A stretch of DNA of 64,000 bases from positions 1,054,001-1,118,000 of the forward strand of contig NZ_JPSY01000001.1 in the NCBI RefSeq assembly GCF_000763375.1. The letters run 5' to 3'. A model generated the notes under the pieces. The model worked only from the letters and a program-made list of their open reading frames with translations. It ran no database searches and was not told the origin of the DNA. Shown piece by piece: positions 27,173-35,469 of this stretch. The position numbers and the translations under genes are program-made. The first letter of the stretch is position 1. Every line of letters starts with the position of its first letter. Source of the stretch: Microbacterium profundi (lineage in GTDB: Bacteria > Actinomycetota > Actinomycetes > Actinomycetales > Microbacteriaceae).

Positions 27173-27532
27173 TCAGAGCGCCGCGCCGATGGCGAGGCCC
27201 ACGAGTGCCGCGATCACGGATGCCGCGAACGTGCCGATGAGGTGCAGCACGGACGCGGGTCGCTCGCCGTCCTTCCATAGGGCGATCGTGTCGAGCATCG
27301 CCGTGCTGAAGGTGGTGTAGCCGCCGAGCAGTCCCGCGCCTATCACGAACGCGGCATCCGGCAGCGCCGCGGTGACGACGCCGAGCACGAACGACCCGGT
27401 GATGTTCACGATGACGATGCCCCAGGGGAAGCGGCGACCGGCGAAGCGGCTGACCCCGACGTCAGCGGCGTACCGCAGCACCGCGCCGACACCGCCGGCC
27501 ACGGACGCGAACAGGAAGATGAGCGGAGTCAT
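27173..27532 (-). CDS. crcB: Fluoride ion channel CrcB/Fluc, subunit 2
   Basis: 119-residue four-TM fluoride exporter. Family motifs: GGVGAVLRYAAD in TM1, WGIVIVNITGSFVLG in TM2 (Asn of the pore), GAGLLGGYTTFSTAMLDT (Gly-Gly-x-Thr-Thr-Phe-Ser, the Na+ site and Phe box). ATG 27532 overlaps the stop of the upstream paralogue by four bases. Paired genes of this size typically make an antiparallel heterodimer, removing fluoride by passive channel flow. Confidence 0.92.
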   Translation of the reverse strand: MTPLIFLFASVAGGVGAVLRYAADVGVSRFAGRRFPWGIVIVNITGSFVLGVVTAALPDAAFVIGAGLLGGYTTFSTAMLDTIALWKDGERPASVLHLIGTFAASVIAALVGLAIGAAL

Positions 27533-27897
27533 CGGGCGTCCCTCGACTTGGCGATACGCATCCCGAGAACAGCGACTGCGACGCCGAGCGTCAGGGTGAG
27601 GATCGCGTACAGCCCTGCGAGCAACGGCGACTGAGCCCACAGCTGCACCGTGCCGACCGCGAAGGCGCTGTAAGTGGTGAAGCCGCCGAGGATGCCGGCG
27701 CCGAGGAACGTACGCATGTCCGAGTCGCCGGGAAGACGAACGGCGAGGATGCCGATCAACAGCGCACCGATGAGGTTCACCGCGAGGGTCGCGACAGGCA
27801 AGCCCCCGGCATCCGGGATCGACAGCGCCATCCCGAGCCGCACCGCGGTGCCGATCGTTCCGCCGAGCACGACGAGAAGCAGCCGACGGAGAGTCAC
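27529..27897 (-). CDS. crcB: Fluoride ion channel CrcB/Fluc, subunit 1
   Basis: 122-residue partner of the previous gene: GGTIGTAVRLGMAL in TM1, LAVNLIGALLIG in TM2 (pore Asn), GILGGFTTYSAFAVGTVQ with the Thr-Thr-Tyr-Ser variant of the Phe box. GTG start, six bases after TAGAGT, so probably leaderless. No fluoride riboswitch is visible in the 92 bases upstream. The divergent FAD/Rieske gene begins at 27990. Confidence 0.92.
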   Translation of the reverse strand: MTLRRLLLVVLGGTIGTAVRLGMALSIPDAGGLPVATLAVNLIGALLIGILAVRLPGDSDMRTFLGAGILGGFTTYSAFAVGTVQLWAQSPLLAGLYAILTLTLGVAVAVLGMRIAKSRDAR

Positions 27898-27989
27898 GCG
27901 GCCACTCTAGCCCCGACATCGCATGTCCGCGGACGATGGGATTGTCAAGGCTGTTCCGGGTGTCTCCCGAGCGGCGTTGACTGAGCGAC

Positions 27990-29516
27990 ATGAAGCCGCT
28001 GTGGAAGATCGAACCCACCGCCTCGCTCGGATCGCCGTTCGAGCCCGGTGCGCGACATGACGTGGTCGTCGTCGGCGCAGGGCTCACCGGACTGTCGACC
28101 GCCGTCATGCTCGCCCGCAAGGGTCTCGACGTCGCCGTGATCGATGCGGGCGAAGTCGGCGAACTCACGACGGGCGCGAACACCGGAAAACTCACCCTGC
28201 TCCAGGGGCAGACGCTCGCGGGCATCCGCCGCCACCATCCGATCGGGCTCGTGAGGGCATACGTGGATGCCAACCGCGCCGGCATGCAGTGGCTGACCGA
28301 GTTCGCCGACGACGCCGGGGTCGGGTACACCCGGTGCACGGATCACACGTACGCGCAGGCCCCCGGCGGCCTCGACGCCGTCAGGGCCCAGCACTTCGCT
28401 GCGCGGGAAGCGGGATTGGCGACGCGGATCCTCCCGCCCGCCGAGCTGCCGGAGGCCCCGTTTCCGATCGTCGGCGCCGTCGCACTCGAAGATCAGGTGA
28501 TGATCGACCCGATGCTCGTGGCTCAGGCTCTCGCCCGGGAACTGCTGGCCTCAGGTGGGGCACTGCACACCGGCATCCGCGCCACCGGCGCCCACGCCCT
28601 CCCAGAGCCACGGGTCGAGACCCCCGTCGGGCCGCTGTTCGCGCGCCACATCCTCCTCGCGACGGGCACGCCGATCATCGACCGCGGCCTCTACTTCGCG
28701 AAGACCCGCGGCCTCAGGTCGTACTGCGTCGCATTCCGCGTGCCAGGGGACGTGCTCGAGGGAACATTCATCTCCGTGGACGGCCCGAATCGGTCGCTCC
28801 GTCCGATCTCGAACGCCGACGGCCCTGCGGCCGCGGCACAGCTCATCGTCGGCGGGAACGGGCATCCGGTCGGACGCTCGGATGGTGAGACAGCGGCGAT
28901 CGAGGATCTTGTGGCATGGACCCGCGAGTACTTCCCCGATGCCGAGGAGATCCGCCGGTGGTCGGCACAGGATTACGAGTCGCACAACCTCATCCCGTTC
29001 GTCGGCGCGATGCCGCGGGGTCTCGGCCGCATCCGGTTCGCCACGGGCTACGCCAAGTGGGGACTGTCGAATGCGCCGGCCGCCGCACTGCGTCTCACCG
29101 CGGAGATCCTCGGCACCGACCGGCACGACCGACCGCGTTGGATGACCGCGATCGGCACGCGGCTGACCATGCCCGCCGACATCGCGCGCGGAACGGCCGA
29201 GGGCGGCCGGGTCGCAGCTGCGGCCGCATCGGGATGGTCTCGCGCAGAATCGCGCTCTGTGCCGGTTCCTCGGCCGGCAGAGGGCAGTGGTGTCGTGGCC
29301 AACCGCGCGGGACTTCCGGTGGCGGTGTCGACGGTGGGGAGTGTCACGCGCGCCGTCTCGGCGGTGTGCACGCATCTCGGCGGCGTGCTCGACTGGAACG
29401 ACGCCGAGTGCACGTGGGACTGCCCGCTGCACGCCTCGCGCTTCGCACCGGACGGCACCCGTATCGAGGGTCCAGCGCTGAAGGATCTGAAACTGCTGCC
29501 TCGTGAGGGCAGCTGA
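27990..29516 (+). CDS. FAD-dependent oxidoreductase with C-terminal Rieske domain
   Basis: 508 residues. An N-terminal DAO-type FAD fold (VVVGAGLTGLSTAVMLARKG, about 25-45) runs to about 400, with GLYFAKTRGLRSYCVAF and RWSAQDYESHNLIPFVG typical of glycine-oxidase-like proteins. The C-terminal Rieske 2Fe-2S domain (about 430-505) has the ligands in CTHLGG and CPLHASRF. A Rieske domain fused to an amine-oxidase-type flavoprotein is known in Bacillus and actinobacteria; the substrate is unknown. Stands between divergent fluoride channels and a convergent nitroreductase gene. Confidence 0.9.
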   Translation: MKPLWKIEPTASLGSPFEPGARHDVVVVGAGLTGLSTAVMLARKGLDVAVIDAGEVGELTTGANTGKLTLLQGQTLAGIRRHHPIGLVRAYVDANRAGMQWLTEFADDAGVGYTRCTDHTYAQAPGGLDAVRAQHFAAREAGLATRILPPAELPEAPFPIVGAVALEDQVMIDPMLVAQALARELLASGGALHTGIRATGAHALPEPRVETPVGPLFARHILLATGTPIIDRGLYFAKTRGLRSYCVAFRVPGDVLEGTFISVDGPNRSLRPISNADGPAAAAQLIVGGNGHPVGRSDGETAAIEDLVAWTREYFPDAEEIRRWSAQDYESHNLIPFVGAMPRGLGRIRFATGYAKWGLSNAPAAALRLTAEILGTDRHDRPRWMTAIGTRLTMPADIARGTAEGGRVAAAAASGWSRAESRSVPVPRPAEGSGVVANRAGLPVAVSTVGSVTRAVSAVCTHLGGVLDWNDAECTWDCPLHASRFAPDGTRIEGPALKDLKLLPREGS

Positions 29517-29538
29517 CGGGTTCCGGTAGCGGCGCGGA

Positions 29539-30351
29539 TCAGCTCTCGTGCCGGAGCCGTACGCCGTCCCACCCCTCCTGCGGCGTCTCGCAGTTCTCGC
29601 GATAGACGTACTGCGAGGGGTGCTTGCGCTCGCTGCTCGACCAGTCGATGGCCGGGCGACGCTGCTCGGGCGGCAGGTAGCCCAGGCGGTACACGGCCAT
29701 CAGCTCCAGGTCATCCGGCACGTGCAGGAGGCGGACGATCTCGTCCCACCGACCCGGCACCTCCATCGGGAACGAGATGAACTGGATACCCATGCCGAGT
29801 TCGACCGTGGTGAGCCAGACGTTCTCCATCGCCGCGCCCATGCTGAACACCGAGTAGAACGACGACAGCTGTCCAGGGCGGTACTCGCTGCGGTCCAGCA
29901 TCACGCCCAGCAGCAGCGGGGAACCCGCGACGAGCTTCCGGTTCTCCGCGCCCAGTGTCTTGGGCACGCCGAAGGTGTTCATGAGGGTCTGCCCCCGCTT
30001 CGTGAAGACCTGACCGGTGAAGGGGCGCAGCGGCGCCGGCAGCTTGTCGAACAGCATCCCGCTGCGCTTCTGCTCCATCTCGGCCTTGCTGAAGCGGAAG
30101 TACGGCTTGTACCGCTCGAAGAACGTGCCGTTCGACATCGCCTCGGTCATGCTCTCCCCCGAGATGCGCGCGATCTCATCGATCGTCTCGCGGCTCTCGA
30201 TCACGACGAACCGCCAGGGCTGGCTGTTCAACTGCGACGGCGCACGCCCCGCGGCCTCCAACAGGATCCGCTGATGCTCCTCTGAGACGGGATCGGGCAG
30301 GAACGGCCCGTTCGTGGTCTTGCGGCGGCGGATGGCGTCGAGCAGTTCCAT
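29539..30351 (-). CDS. Nitroreductase family protein
   Basis: 270-residue FMN-dependent oxidoreductase of the nitroreductase fold. N-terminus [17 protein letters not shown] carries the Arg/Lys FMN-phosphate contacts, [19 protein letters not shown] is the signature flavin loop, and [19 protein letters not shown] the dimer helix. ATG 30351 lies four bases after the stop of the small membrane protein gene, so they are co-transcribed. The electron acceptor cannot be named. Confidence 0.9.
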   Translation of the reverse strand: MELLDAIRRRKTTNGPFLPDPVSEEHQRILLEAAGRAPSQLNSQPWRFVVIESRETIDEIARISGESMTEAMSNGTFFERYKPYFRFSKAEMEQKRSGMLFDKLPAPLRPFTGQVFTKRGQTLMNTFGVPKTLGAENRKLVAGSPLLLGVMLDRSEYRPGQLSSFYSVFSMGAAMENVWLTTVELGMGIQFISFPMEVPGRWDEIVRLLHVPDDLELMAVYRLGYLPPEQRRPAIDWSSSERKHPSQYVYRENCETPQEGWDGVRLRHES

Positions 30352-30355
30352 GCGA

Positions 30356-30730
30356 TCACTTCCGGTCGGAGGCTCGGAGCGAGCGCACGACGCTCGCGAC
30401 GAAGAAAGGGGCTGCCGCGAGCGCGACGAGCGGATGCCGGCGGCTGTGCGTCGGCACGTATGCGATCGCGGCGAGCGGCACGATGGACGGTACGAGCGCC
30501 AGCGCGGCATACCGGCTCGCGCGCCGCGGCCTGCCCCAGCACGCCGTGCTGAGCGCCGCGGCGACGGCCGTGCACGTCGTGATGTAGAGCGCATGGTGCA
30601 GCCATCGGAATCTGCGAGTGTCGACGAACCTCACTGCGACGGCCAGTCCCAGTGCGCAGTTCGCCGCGTAGCCGAGTGCCGCTGCCCCGAACAGCGGCGC
30701 CGTGTTCGTGGTGGTCGAGCGGCCGGGCAT
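30356..30730 (-). CDS. Small integral membrane protein, unknown function
   Basis: 124 residues with about four hydrophobic segments ([70 protein letters not shown]) and a basic tail SLRASDRK. No family recognised. Precedes the nitroreductase by four bases in the same direction, which suggests a shared role but gives no function. Confidence 0.75.
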   Translation of the reverse strand: MPGRSTTTNTAPLFGAAALGYAANCALGLAVAVRFVDTRRFRWLHHALYITTCTAVAAALSTACWGRPRRASRYAALALVPSIVPLAAIAYVPTHSRRHPLVALAAAPFFVASVVRSLRASDRK

Positions 30731-30761
30731 GCATAGACCCTACGCCCGGCATCCGTGTGGC

Positions 30762-31574
30762 CTACAGATTCGCCTCGGCGTAGATGCGCAGCGCGTCGCG
30801 GACGAACTCCGCCCCTCGCGTGCCGCCGTCGGCGGTGGCGTAGTTGGCTCCGAACCGCGGATCGGCGACGTACATCTCACCGAGTCCGGTCACGTAGCCC
30901 TTGACGTCGCTGCCCGATGCGGATGCCGGAGTCCCCGGCACGCTCGTCAGCCATTCGACGTGGCGCTGGGCGAGTAGCTGTGCTTCGTCGGATGCCGGGT
31001 CGGCCCCGCTCTCCGCGGCGGCGATCCAGTCGCGTCCGAGATCGGACACGAGCTGCTGCCATTCGGCACGCTCGGACTTCGAGAGTCCTCGCCACCAGCG
31101 GTCGCTGTCGGCGTACGCCTTCTTTCCCCAACGGTCCTCGACCTCGTCCTTGTACTGGGTGTGATCGAAGCCGTCGAACATGTTCTCGGCCATGAGGGGT
31201 CCTCCTTCTTTCAATGTGCTGATCGTGGTCTCGACCGACGCGATCTGCCGCGCCAGCCTCTTCTGCTCCTCGCGCAGATACGCGAGGTGCGTCTCGAGAG
31301 CGGATGCCTCCGCCGCCGCCCCGGTCCCTGAGCCTGTCGAAGGGTCCGTCGAGGCTTCGAGGGCCTCGGCGATCTGGGGCAGCCCGAGTCCGAGGGCGCG
31401 CAGCAGCAGAATCCGCTGCAGCCGGACGAGCGCGCTCTGGTCGTAGTGCCGGTAGCCGTTGTGCGCGATGCGCGACGGCGTCAGCAGACCGATGTCGTCA
31501 TAGTGACGAAGCGTTCTGCTCGTCGTTCCGGCGTGGCGTGCGATCTCTTGGATCGACCAGTCCTGCGTGTCCAC
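30762..31574 (-). CDS. MerR family regulator with TipAS antibiotic-binding domain
   Basis: 270 residues. The MerR winged helix-turn-helix (about 5-75: SIQEIARHAGTTSRTLRHYDDIGLL, then YDQSALVRLQRILLLRALG) is followed by a coiled coil and a TipAS domain (about 145-270), which in Streptomyces TipA binds thiopeptide antibiotics. The segment STDPSTGSGTGAAAE in the linker is a family 2 repeat read in frame. GTG start after GGGAGGA. A perfect palindrome lies upstream (31614). It may autoregulate, as TipA does; the inducer is unknown. Confidence 0.9.
   Translation of the reverse strand: MDTQDWSIQEIARHAGTTSRTLRHYDDIGLLTPSRIAHNGYRHYDQSALVRLQRILLLRALGLGLPQIAEALEASTDPSTGSGTGAAAEASALETHLAYLREEQKRLARQIASVETTISTLKEGGPLMAENMFDGFDHTQYKDEVEDRWGKKAYADSDRWWRGLSKSERAEWQQLVSDLGRDWIAAAESGADPASDEAQLLAQRHVEWLTSVPGTPASASGSDVKGYVTGLGEMYVADPRFGANYATADGGTRGAEFVRDALRIYAEANL
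31325..31344. repeat. Interspersed repeat, family 2, inside the MerR gene
   Basis: TCCCTGAGCCTGTCGAAGGG, read as DPSTGSG in the linker between DNA-binding and TipAS domains. Confidence 0.75.
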
Positions 31575-31613
31575 GGCATCCTCCCTTTCGTGTCGATATG
31601 ACCAGCGTAAAAG

Positions 31614-31628
31614 TTGACGTCACGTCAA
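31614..31628. promoter_or_regulatory. Probable MerR operator
   Basis: TTGACGTCACGTCAA, a perfect inverted repeat about 40 bases upstream of the MerR-type gene, between it and the divergent PadR operon. AT content rises around it. Most likely the autoregulatory site of the TipA-like regulator. Confidence 0.6.
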
Positions 31629-31643
31629 TGTCAACCACATCTC

Positions 31644-31695
31644 TTGACAAACTCGCGATATATCGTGTTATTCTCTTCACACGCGATATATCGCG
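31644..31695 (+). promoter_or_regulatory. Promoter with two PadR-type operators
   Basis: TTGACA (31644-31649), 18-base spacer and TTATTC (31668-31673). Two copies of CGCGATATATCG occur: 31654-31665, inside the promoter spacer, and 31682-31695, just after the -10 box. Both flank the RNA polymerase contact region. The downstream operon encodes a PadR repressor, so autorepression is likely. Confidence 0.75.
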
Positions 31696-31719
31696 ACTAA
31701 TCCAACCTCAGGAGAGAAC

Positions 31720-32559
31720 ATGACCGAGAAGTGGCTCATCGCCCCCGGCGAGGAACGCGTCATCGACATCGCTCAGGCGACCCGGCTCAAGGTCGGCCTC
31801 GTCGGCGGACAGGTGGACGTCATCGCCCACGACGAACCAGGCATCCGCATCGAGGTGCACGGTGTCACAACCAAAGATCTCCGCATCGAATCCAACGGCG
31901 ACGAGATCGAGATCGACCACCCGCAGCTGGGCTGGGACAACTTCCTCGAGGTGTTCCGCAACTTCGGCTCGGGCGGTCCCCGCGCAGAGGTCAGCGTCGC
32001 CGTCCCCCGCAGCATCGCACTGAACCTCGGTGTCGTCAGCGCGGGCGCGCTCATCTCGGGCCTCACCAACGACGCGCGGCTGAACACCGTCTCCGGCGAC
32101 CTCATCGTCGACACCCACACGGGCGACCTGACCGTGAACTCGGTCTCCGGCGACGTGCAGGTGCGTGGGCTGACCGGCTCCGCGAACGCGAACAGCGTCT
32201 CGGGCGACGTCGCGATCACCGGTTCGGTGCGCAAGGCGACGGTCGACACCGTCTCCGGCGCGATCCTGGTGGATGCTGCGGGTGCTGTGAACACCATCAA
32301 CCTGAACACCGTCGCCGGCAACAGTACGATCCGCCTCGAGGAGACGCTGCCGGCCAACTACGTGGCTCGTTCCATGAGCGGACGGATGCTGATCGACGGC
32401 GTCGACCGCGGAAACTCCGGCCCGACCAACTACACCGGCTCGACCGGCGAGCTCGCCGGCTCATTCGTCGACGTGCGCACCAACTCGGTCTCGGGCGACA
32501 TCACCGTGCTCCGTCAGCCCATCATCACTGCGGCCGACGACGAGGAGTGGGACTCATGA
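31720..32559 (+). CDS. DUF4097 family beta-strand repeat protein
   Basis: 279 residues, nearly all short beta repeats: the pattern T-V-S-G-D recurs about every 20 residues (NTVSGDLIVDTHTGD, NSVSGDVQVRGLTG, NSVSGDVAITGSV, DTVSGAILVDAAG). No signal peptide or TM segment. The family forms a beta-helix-like adhesin fold of unknown role. ATG after AGGAGAG. Stop overlaps the PadR start (ATGA), so the two are translated together; such pairs are common in actinobacteria. Confidence 0.88.
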   Translation: MTEKWLIAPGEERVIDIAQATRLKVGLVGGQVDVIAHDEPGIRIEVHGVTTKDLRIESNGDEIEIDHPQLGWDNFLEVFRNFGSGGPRAEVSVAVPRSIALNLGVVSAGALISGLTNDARLNTVSGDLIVDTHTGDLTVNSVSGDVQVRGLTGSANANSVSGDVAITGSVRKATVDTVSGAILVDAAGAVNTINLNTVAGNSTIRLEETLPANYVARSMSGRMLIDGVDRGNSGPTNYTGSTGELAGSFVDVRTNSVSGDITVLRQPIITAADDEEWDS

Positions 32560-33194
32560 CCCCGGCCGTCTTCTCTCACGGTGACCTGCGCCTGTACCTG
32601 CTGTCGCTGCTCGCCGAGGCGCCGCAGCACGGCTACGGCATCATCCAGGCGCTCACCGATCGCACAGGCGGCACCTACACGCCCAGCGCCGGCACCATCT
32701 ACCCGCGGCTCGCGAAACTCGAGGAGGAGGGGCTGGTCTCCAAGACTGTCGACGGTCGCACGACGATCTACTCGATCACGGATGCCGGTCGCGCAGAACT
32801 CACCGGCCGCGAGGGCGACCTCGCAGGCATCGAGTCCGATCTCGCCGACTCGGTGCGCCTGATCGCCAACGAGGTGCGTCAGAGCGTGCAGGACGCCATG
32901 AAGAGCCTGCGCGCCGACCTCGCCGCTGCGGCCAACGACGAGCGGACTGCGGCGAAGGGCCGCCCTCGGCCGACATCGTCTTCACTGCCGGATGATCGTG
33001 TGACGAGCCGTGAGGAGCTGCATCGCGCAGACGCGTCGATCAACGCGTTCCGCGCGCGAGTGCGCACCGATCTGCGCACGCATGTCGCTCGAGGCGGCGT
33101 GCTCTCGGCATCCACCGTCACCGACCTGGATGCCGCGCTGGATGCCGCGGCCCGCGCCGTCACGCAGGCTCTGAACTCCCCGTCAGCTGAGTGA
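32556..33194 (+). CDS. PadR family transcriptional regulator
   Basis: 212 residues. The PadR winged helix covers about 8-90: GDLRLYLLSLLAEAPQHGYGIIQAL, then SAGTIYPRLAKLEEEGLVSK and TTIYSITDAGRAEL. The C-terminal half is a long helical region (about 100-212) larger than in small PadR proteins. Starts by four-base overlap with the DUF4097 gene. Likely represses its own operon at the CGCGATATATCG sites near 31654 and 31682. Confidence 0.9.
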   Translation: MTPAVFSHGDLRLYLLSLLAEAPQHGYGIIQALTDRTGGTYTPSAGTIYPRLAKLEEEGLVSKTVDGRTTIYSITDAGRAELTGREGDLAGIESDLADSVRLIANEVRQSVQDAMKSLRADLAAAANDERTAAKGRPRPTSSSLPDDRVTSREELHRADASINAFRARVRTDLRTHVARGGVLSASTVTDLDAALDAAARAVTQALNSPSAE

Positions 33195-33196
33195 CG

Positions 33197-33739
33197 CTAC
33201 TCGGTCCAGATCTCCTGCTGATCGTCGGGGACCGACTCCTCGAGCGGCACCACCAGCACTGAACGATGCTGACGGTGGGCGAGACGCGCGGCGACGGATC
33301 CGGTGAAGAACTCGCGGATCGACTCGCCGAGACCGCGCTTGCGCGTGCCGACCACGATGAGCTGCGCGTCGATCTTGTTCGCGAGCTGCTTGATCGCAAG
33401 GGCCGGGTCGCCGACGAGCTGCCGCGCGGCCCAGGTGAGGCCCTTGCCGTCGAGTTCAGCGGCCGCAGCGGCCTGGACCTCTTCGAATTCGGCGGCGCCG
33501 GCCTCGATGTTCAGGTCGATCGGCGCGGAATGCACGTAACCGTCCGGATCCTCGTATGTGACGAACCGAGTGACGTCCACGTGGGCGACGACGAGCGGTG
33601 CGCTGAGGAGGCTCGCGTAACGCGCGGCCTCCTGCAGCACGTGCACGGCCTGCCCCGGCTGCATGCCGACGATCACGGCCTTCTGCAGCGCGGCGTTCTG
33701 GGCCGTTTCGTCGGACGGGGAGGAGGCTGCATCTGTCAT
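33197..33739 (-). CDS. Universal stress protein
   Basis: 180-residue UspA-family nucleotide-binding protein. The N-terminal tail (MTDAASSPSDETAQN) precedes KAVIVGMQPGQAVHVL, the first strand and helix; the ATP-binding signature near the C-terminus is GTRKRGLGESIREFFTGSVAARLAHRQHRSVLVVP. ATG 33739 chosen as the first with typical alignment; longer frames to 33757 exist. Ends two bases from the PadR stop in convergent arrangement. Role in stress survival is a family inference. Confidence 0.88.
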   Translation of the reverse strand: MTDAASSPSDETAQNAALQKAVIVGMQPGQAVHVLQEAARYASLLSAPLVVAHVDVTRFVTYEDPDGYVHSAPIDLNIEAGAAEFEEVQAAAAAELDGKGLTWAARQLVGDPALAIKQLANKIDAQLIVVGTRKRGLGESIREFFTGSVAARLAHRQHRSVLVVPLEESVPDDQQEIWTE

Positions 33740-33888
33740 GTGAATCGTTCCCTTCACGTGCCGGCGAAGGCCAGCGCACCTGGCCCTCGTGCTATTCTGA
33801 ATGCTACTCTTACCGGCCGCACGCCGGTGTCGTGAAACGCGTCGGGCACCTGATTGCCCGCGTCCTAACTCGTAAGGGGGTCTCGCGC

Positions 33889-34074
33889 ATGGGCCGTGGC
33901 CGTCAAAAGGCGAAACACACCAAGATCGCCCGCGAACTCAAGGCGTACAGTCCGTCTTTGAACACTTCAGCGCTTGAGCGCGAGCTTGCTCATCCGACGG
34001 ATGAAGACGCTTACGTCGACAAGTGGGCTGATGATTACGCCGACGAAGACGAAGACGAACTAGAGAAGGCCTGA
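33889..34074 (+). CDS. DUF3073 domain protein
   Basis: 61 residues, starting MGRGRQKAKHTKIARELKAY and ending with a very acidic tail (DEDEDELEKA). This is the conserved actinobacterial DUF3073 family; function unknown. The ATG follows AAGGGGG at a good distance, so longer frames from 33832 are unlikely. TATTCT near 33792 may be the promoter. A clear terminator follows at 34088. Confidence 0.92.
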   Translation: MGRGRQKAKHTKIARELKAYSPSLNTSALERELAHPTDEDAYVDKWADDYADEDEDELEKA

Positions 34075-34087
34075 CCGCCTGATCTGA

Positions 34088-34116
34088 CAACCCCCGTACG
34101 CCGTGCGGGGGTTTTG
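34088..34116 (+). terminator. Intrinsic terminator after the DUF3073 gene
   Basis: AACCCCCGTAC/..GTGCGGGGGTTTT: a G-C stem (CCCCCG/CGGGGG) with a T run at the right end, 14 bases past the stop codon. Confidence 0.8.
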
Positions 34117-34152
34117 TCGTGCCCGGAACCGGGCCCGATGAGACAGCGCTCC

Positions 34153-35469
34153 TCACCAGCGCCCGTGCCGACGCTCCCAGGCGTCCTCGATCGTCTGCCG
34201 CCGACCGGCGATCAACCCGAACGGGATGGCGACGACGAGTACGGCGCCGATGATCAGCAATGGCACCAGCCAGTCGCCCGTCTGATCGTGCACGATGCCG
34301 AGCAGGAGCGGGAACGCAGCCGCACCGATGTAACCGGCGCTCTGCACGAAGCTGCTCAGGGCGACCGCCGTCTCGGGTGTGCGCGCGCGTACGCTGATCA
34401 GCACCAGCGCCAGCGGGAAGAGCACCCCGACGACGCCGAACAGCGCCACCCACAGCCCCACGAGGGCGATCGACGGCAGCATGATGAGCCCGGCAAGGCC
34501 CAGGATCCCGCAGACGACGGCGACGAGGAAAAGGGGCCTGGTCGCCTGGAATCGGACGACCAGCACCGGCACGACGAGCGACGCGGGCAGGCCCATGAAC
34601 GCGAACAGTGAGAGCAGCAGCCCGGCGGCGGATGCCGTCACCCCCGTCCGGTCGATGAGAATGGTCGGCAGCCACGCGAAGGAGACGTAGGCCATCGTCG
34701 ACGAGGTGCCGAAGACGACCGCGATCGCCCAGGCCAGAGGCAGACGGGCGAGCCGTGCGAACACTCGCGAGTTCGCCGGAGCGACGGCGATCGGGCCGGT
34801 GACGAGGGTCGCAGGCTCAGGTGCCTCGGCATCCGATGTCGACGTCTCGCGCATCGGACGATCTTCGCGAGTGGCCGCAACCGGCACGCCCTCGGTGCGC
34901 CCGCGCAGCAGCATGAGCATCCACGGGATGCTGCCGGCGAGCGCGAACACGCCCCACATCGCCAGCGAGAAACGCCATCCTGCGGCATCCGCCACCGGCA
35001 CGGCGACCAACGGCGGGACGAACGTCGACAGCGCCATCGCCGTCGTGTACAGCGTCATCATCATGCCGAGCCGGTCGGGGAAATACTTCTTCACCAGCGG
35101 CGGCAGGAGGATGTTCCCCATCCCGACTCCGGCGAAGATCAGCGCGGTCGAGAGCAGCAGCGTGATCGCGTCGACCGAGAATCCGCGCAGCACGAGGCCG
35201 GCGGCGATCGCGATCAGAGCGATCACCGTCACCCGTTCGAGCCCCAGCCGGCGCTCGAACAGCGGTGTCAGCAACCCGAAGATCGCGAAGCACACCGGCG
35301 GCGCTGTACCGATGAGCCCGACCACGGCCGACGAGACCGGAAAGTCCGCCGCCACGTGATCGAACAGCGGTGACAGTGACGCCACGGCCGAGCGCAGCGA
35401 GAAGGCGCACAGCACAATACCGAGCACTGCGAGCGCCCGACCGTGCCAGAGCGGGCGCGACGCGGTCAC
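34153..35469 (-). CDS. MFS transporter, CynX/NimT-like
   Basis: 438-residue major facilitator carrier with 12 predicted TM segments. The opening RALAVLGIVLCAFSLRSAVASLSPLFDHVAADFP is characteristic of the cyanate/2-nitroimidazole group. The central loop (about 185-225) contains charged, variable residues. It overlaps the stop of purF by four bases, so it may be cotranscribed with purM-purF. The substrate is not deducible. Confidence 0.88.
   Translation of the reverse strand: MTASRPLWHGRALAVLGIVLCAFSLRSAVASLSPLFDHVAADFPVSSAVVGLIGTAPPVCFAIFGLLTPLFERRLGLERVTVIALIAIAAGLVLRGFSVDAITLLLSTALIFAGVGMGNILLPPLVKKYFPDRLGMMMTLYTTAMALSTFVPPLVAVPVADAAGWRFSLAMWGVFALAGSIPWMLMLLRGRTEGVPVAATREDRPMRETSTSDAEAPEPATLVTGPIAVAPANSRVFARLARLPLAWAIAVVFGTSSTMAYVSFAWLPTILIDRTGVTASAAGLLLSLFAFMGLPASLVVPVLVVRFQATRPLFLVAVVCGILGLAGLIMLPSIALVGLWVALFGVVGVLFPLALVLISVRARTPETAVALSSFVQSAGYIGAAAFPLLLGIVHDQTGDWLVPLLIIGAVLVVAIPFGLIAGRRQTIEDAWERRHGRW

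Noticed and set aside
27898..27989. Fluoride riboswitch ahead of crcB
   Set aside because: The conserved GGNGATGG and CTGATGGCTCC elements are absent.
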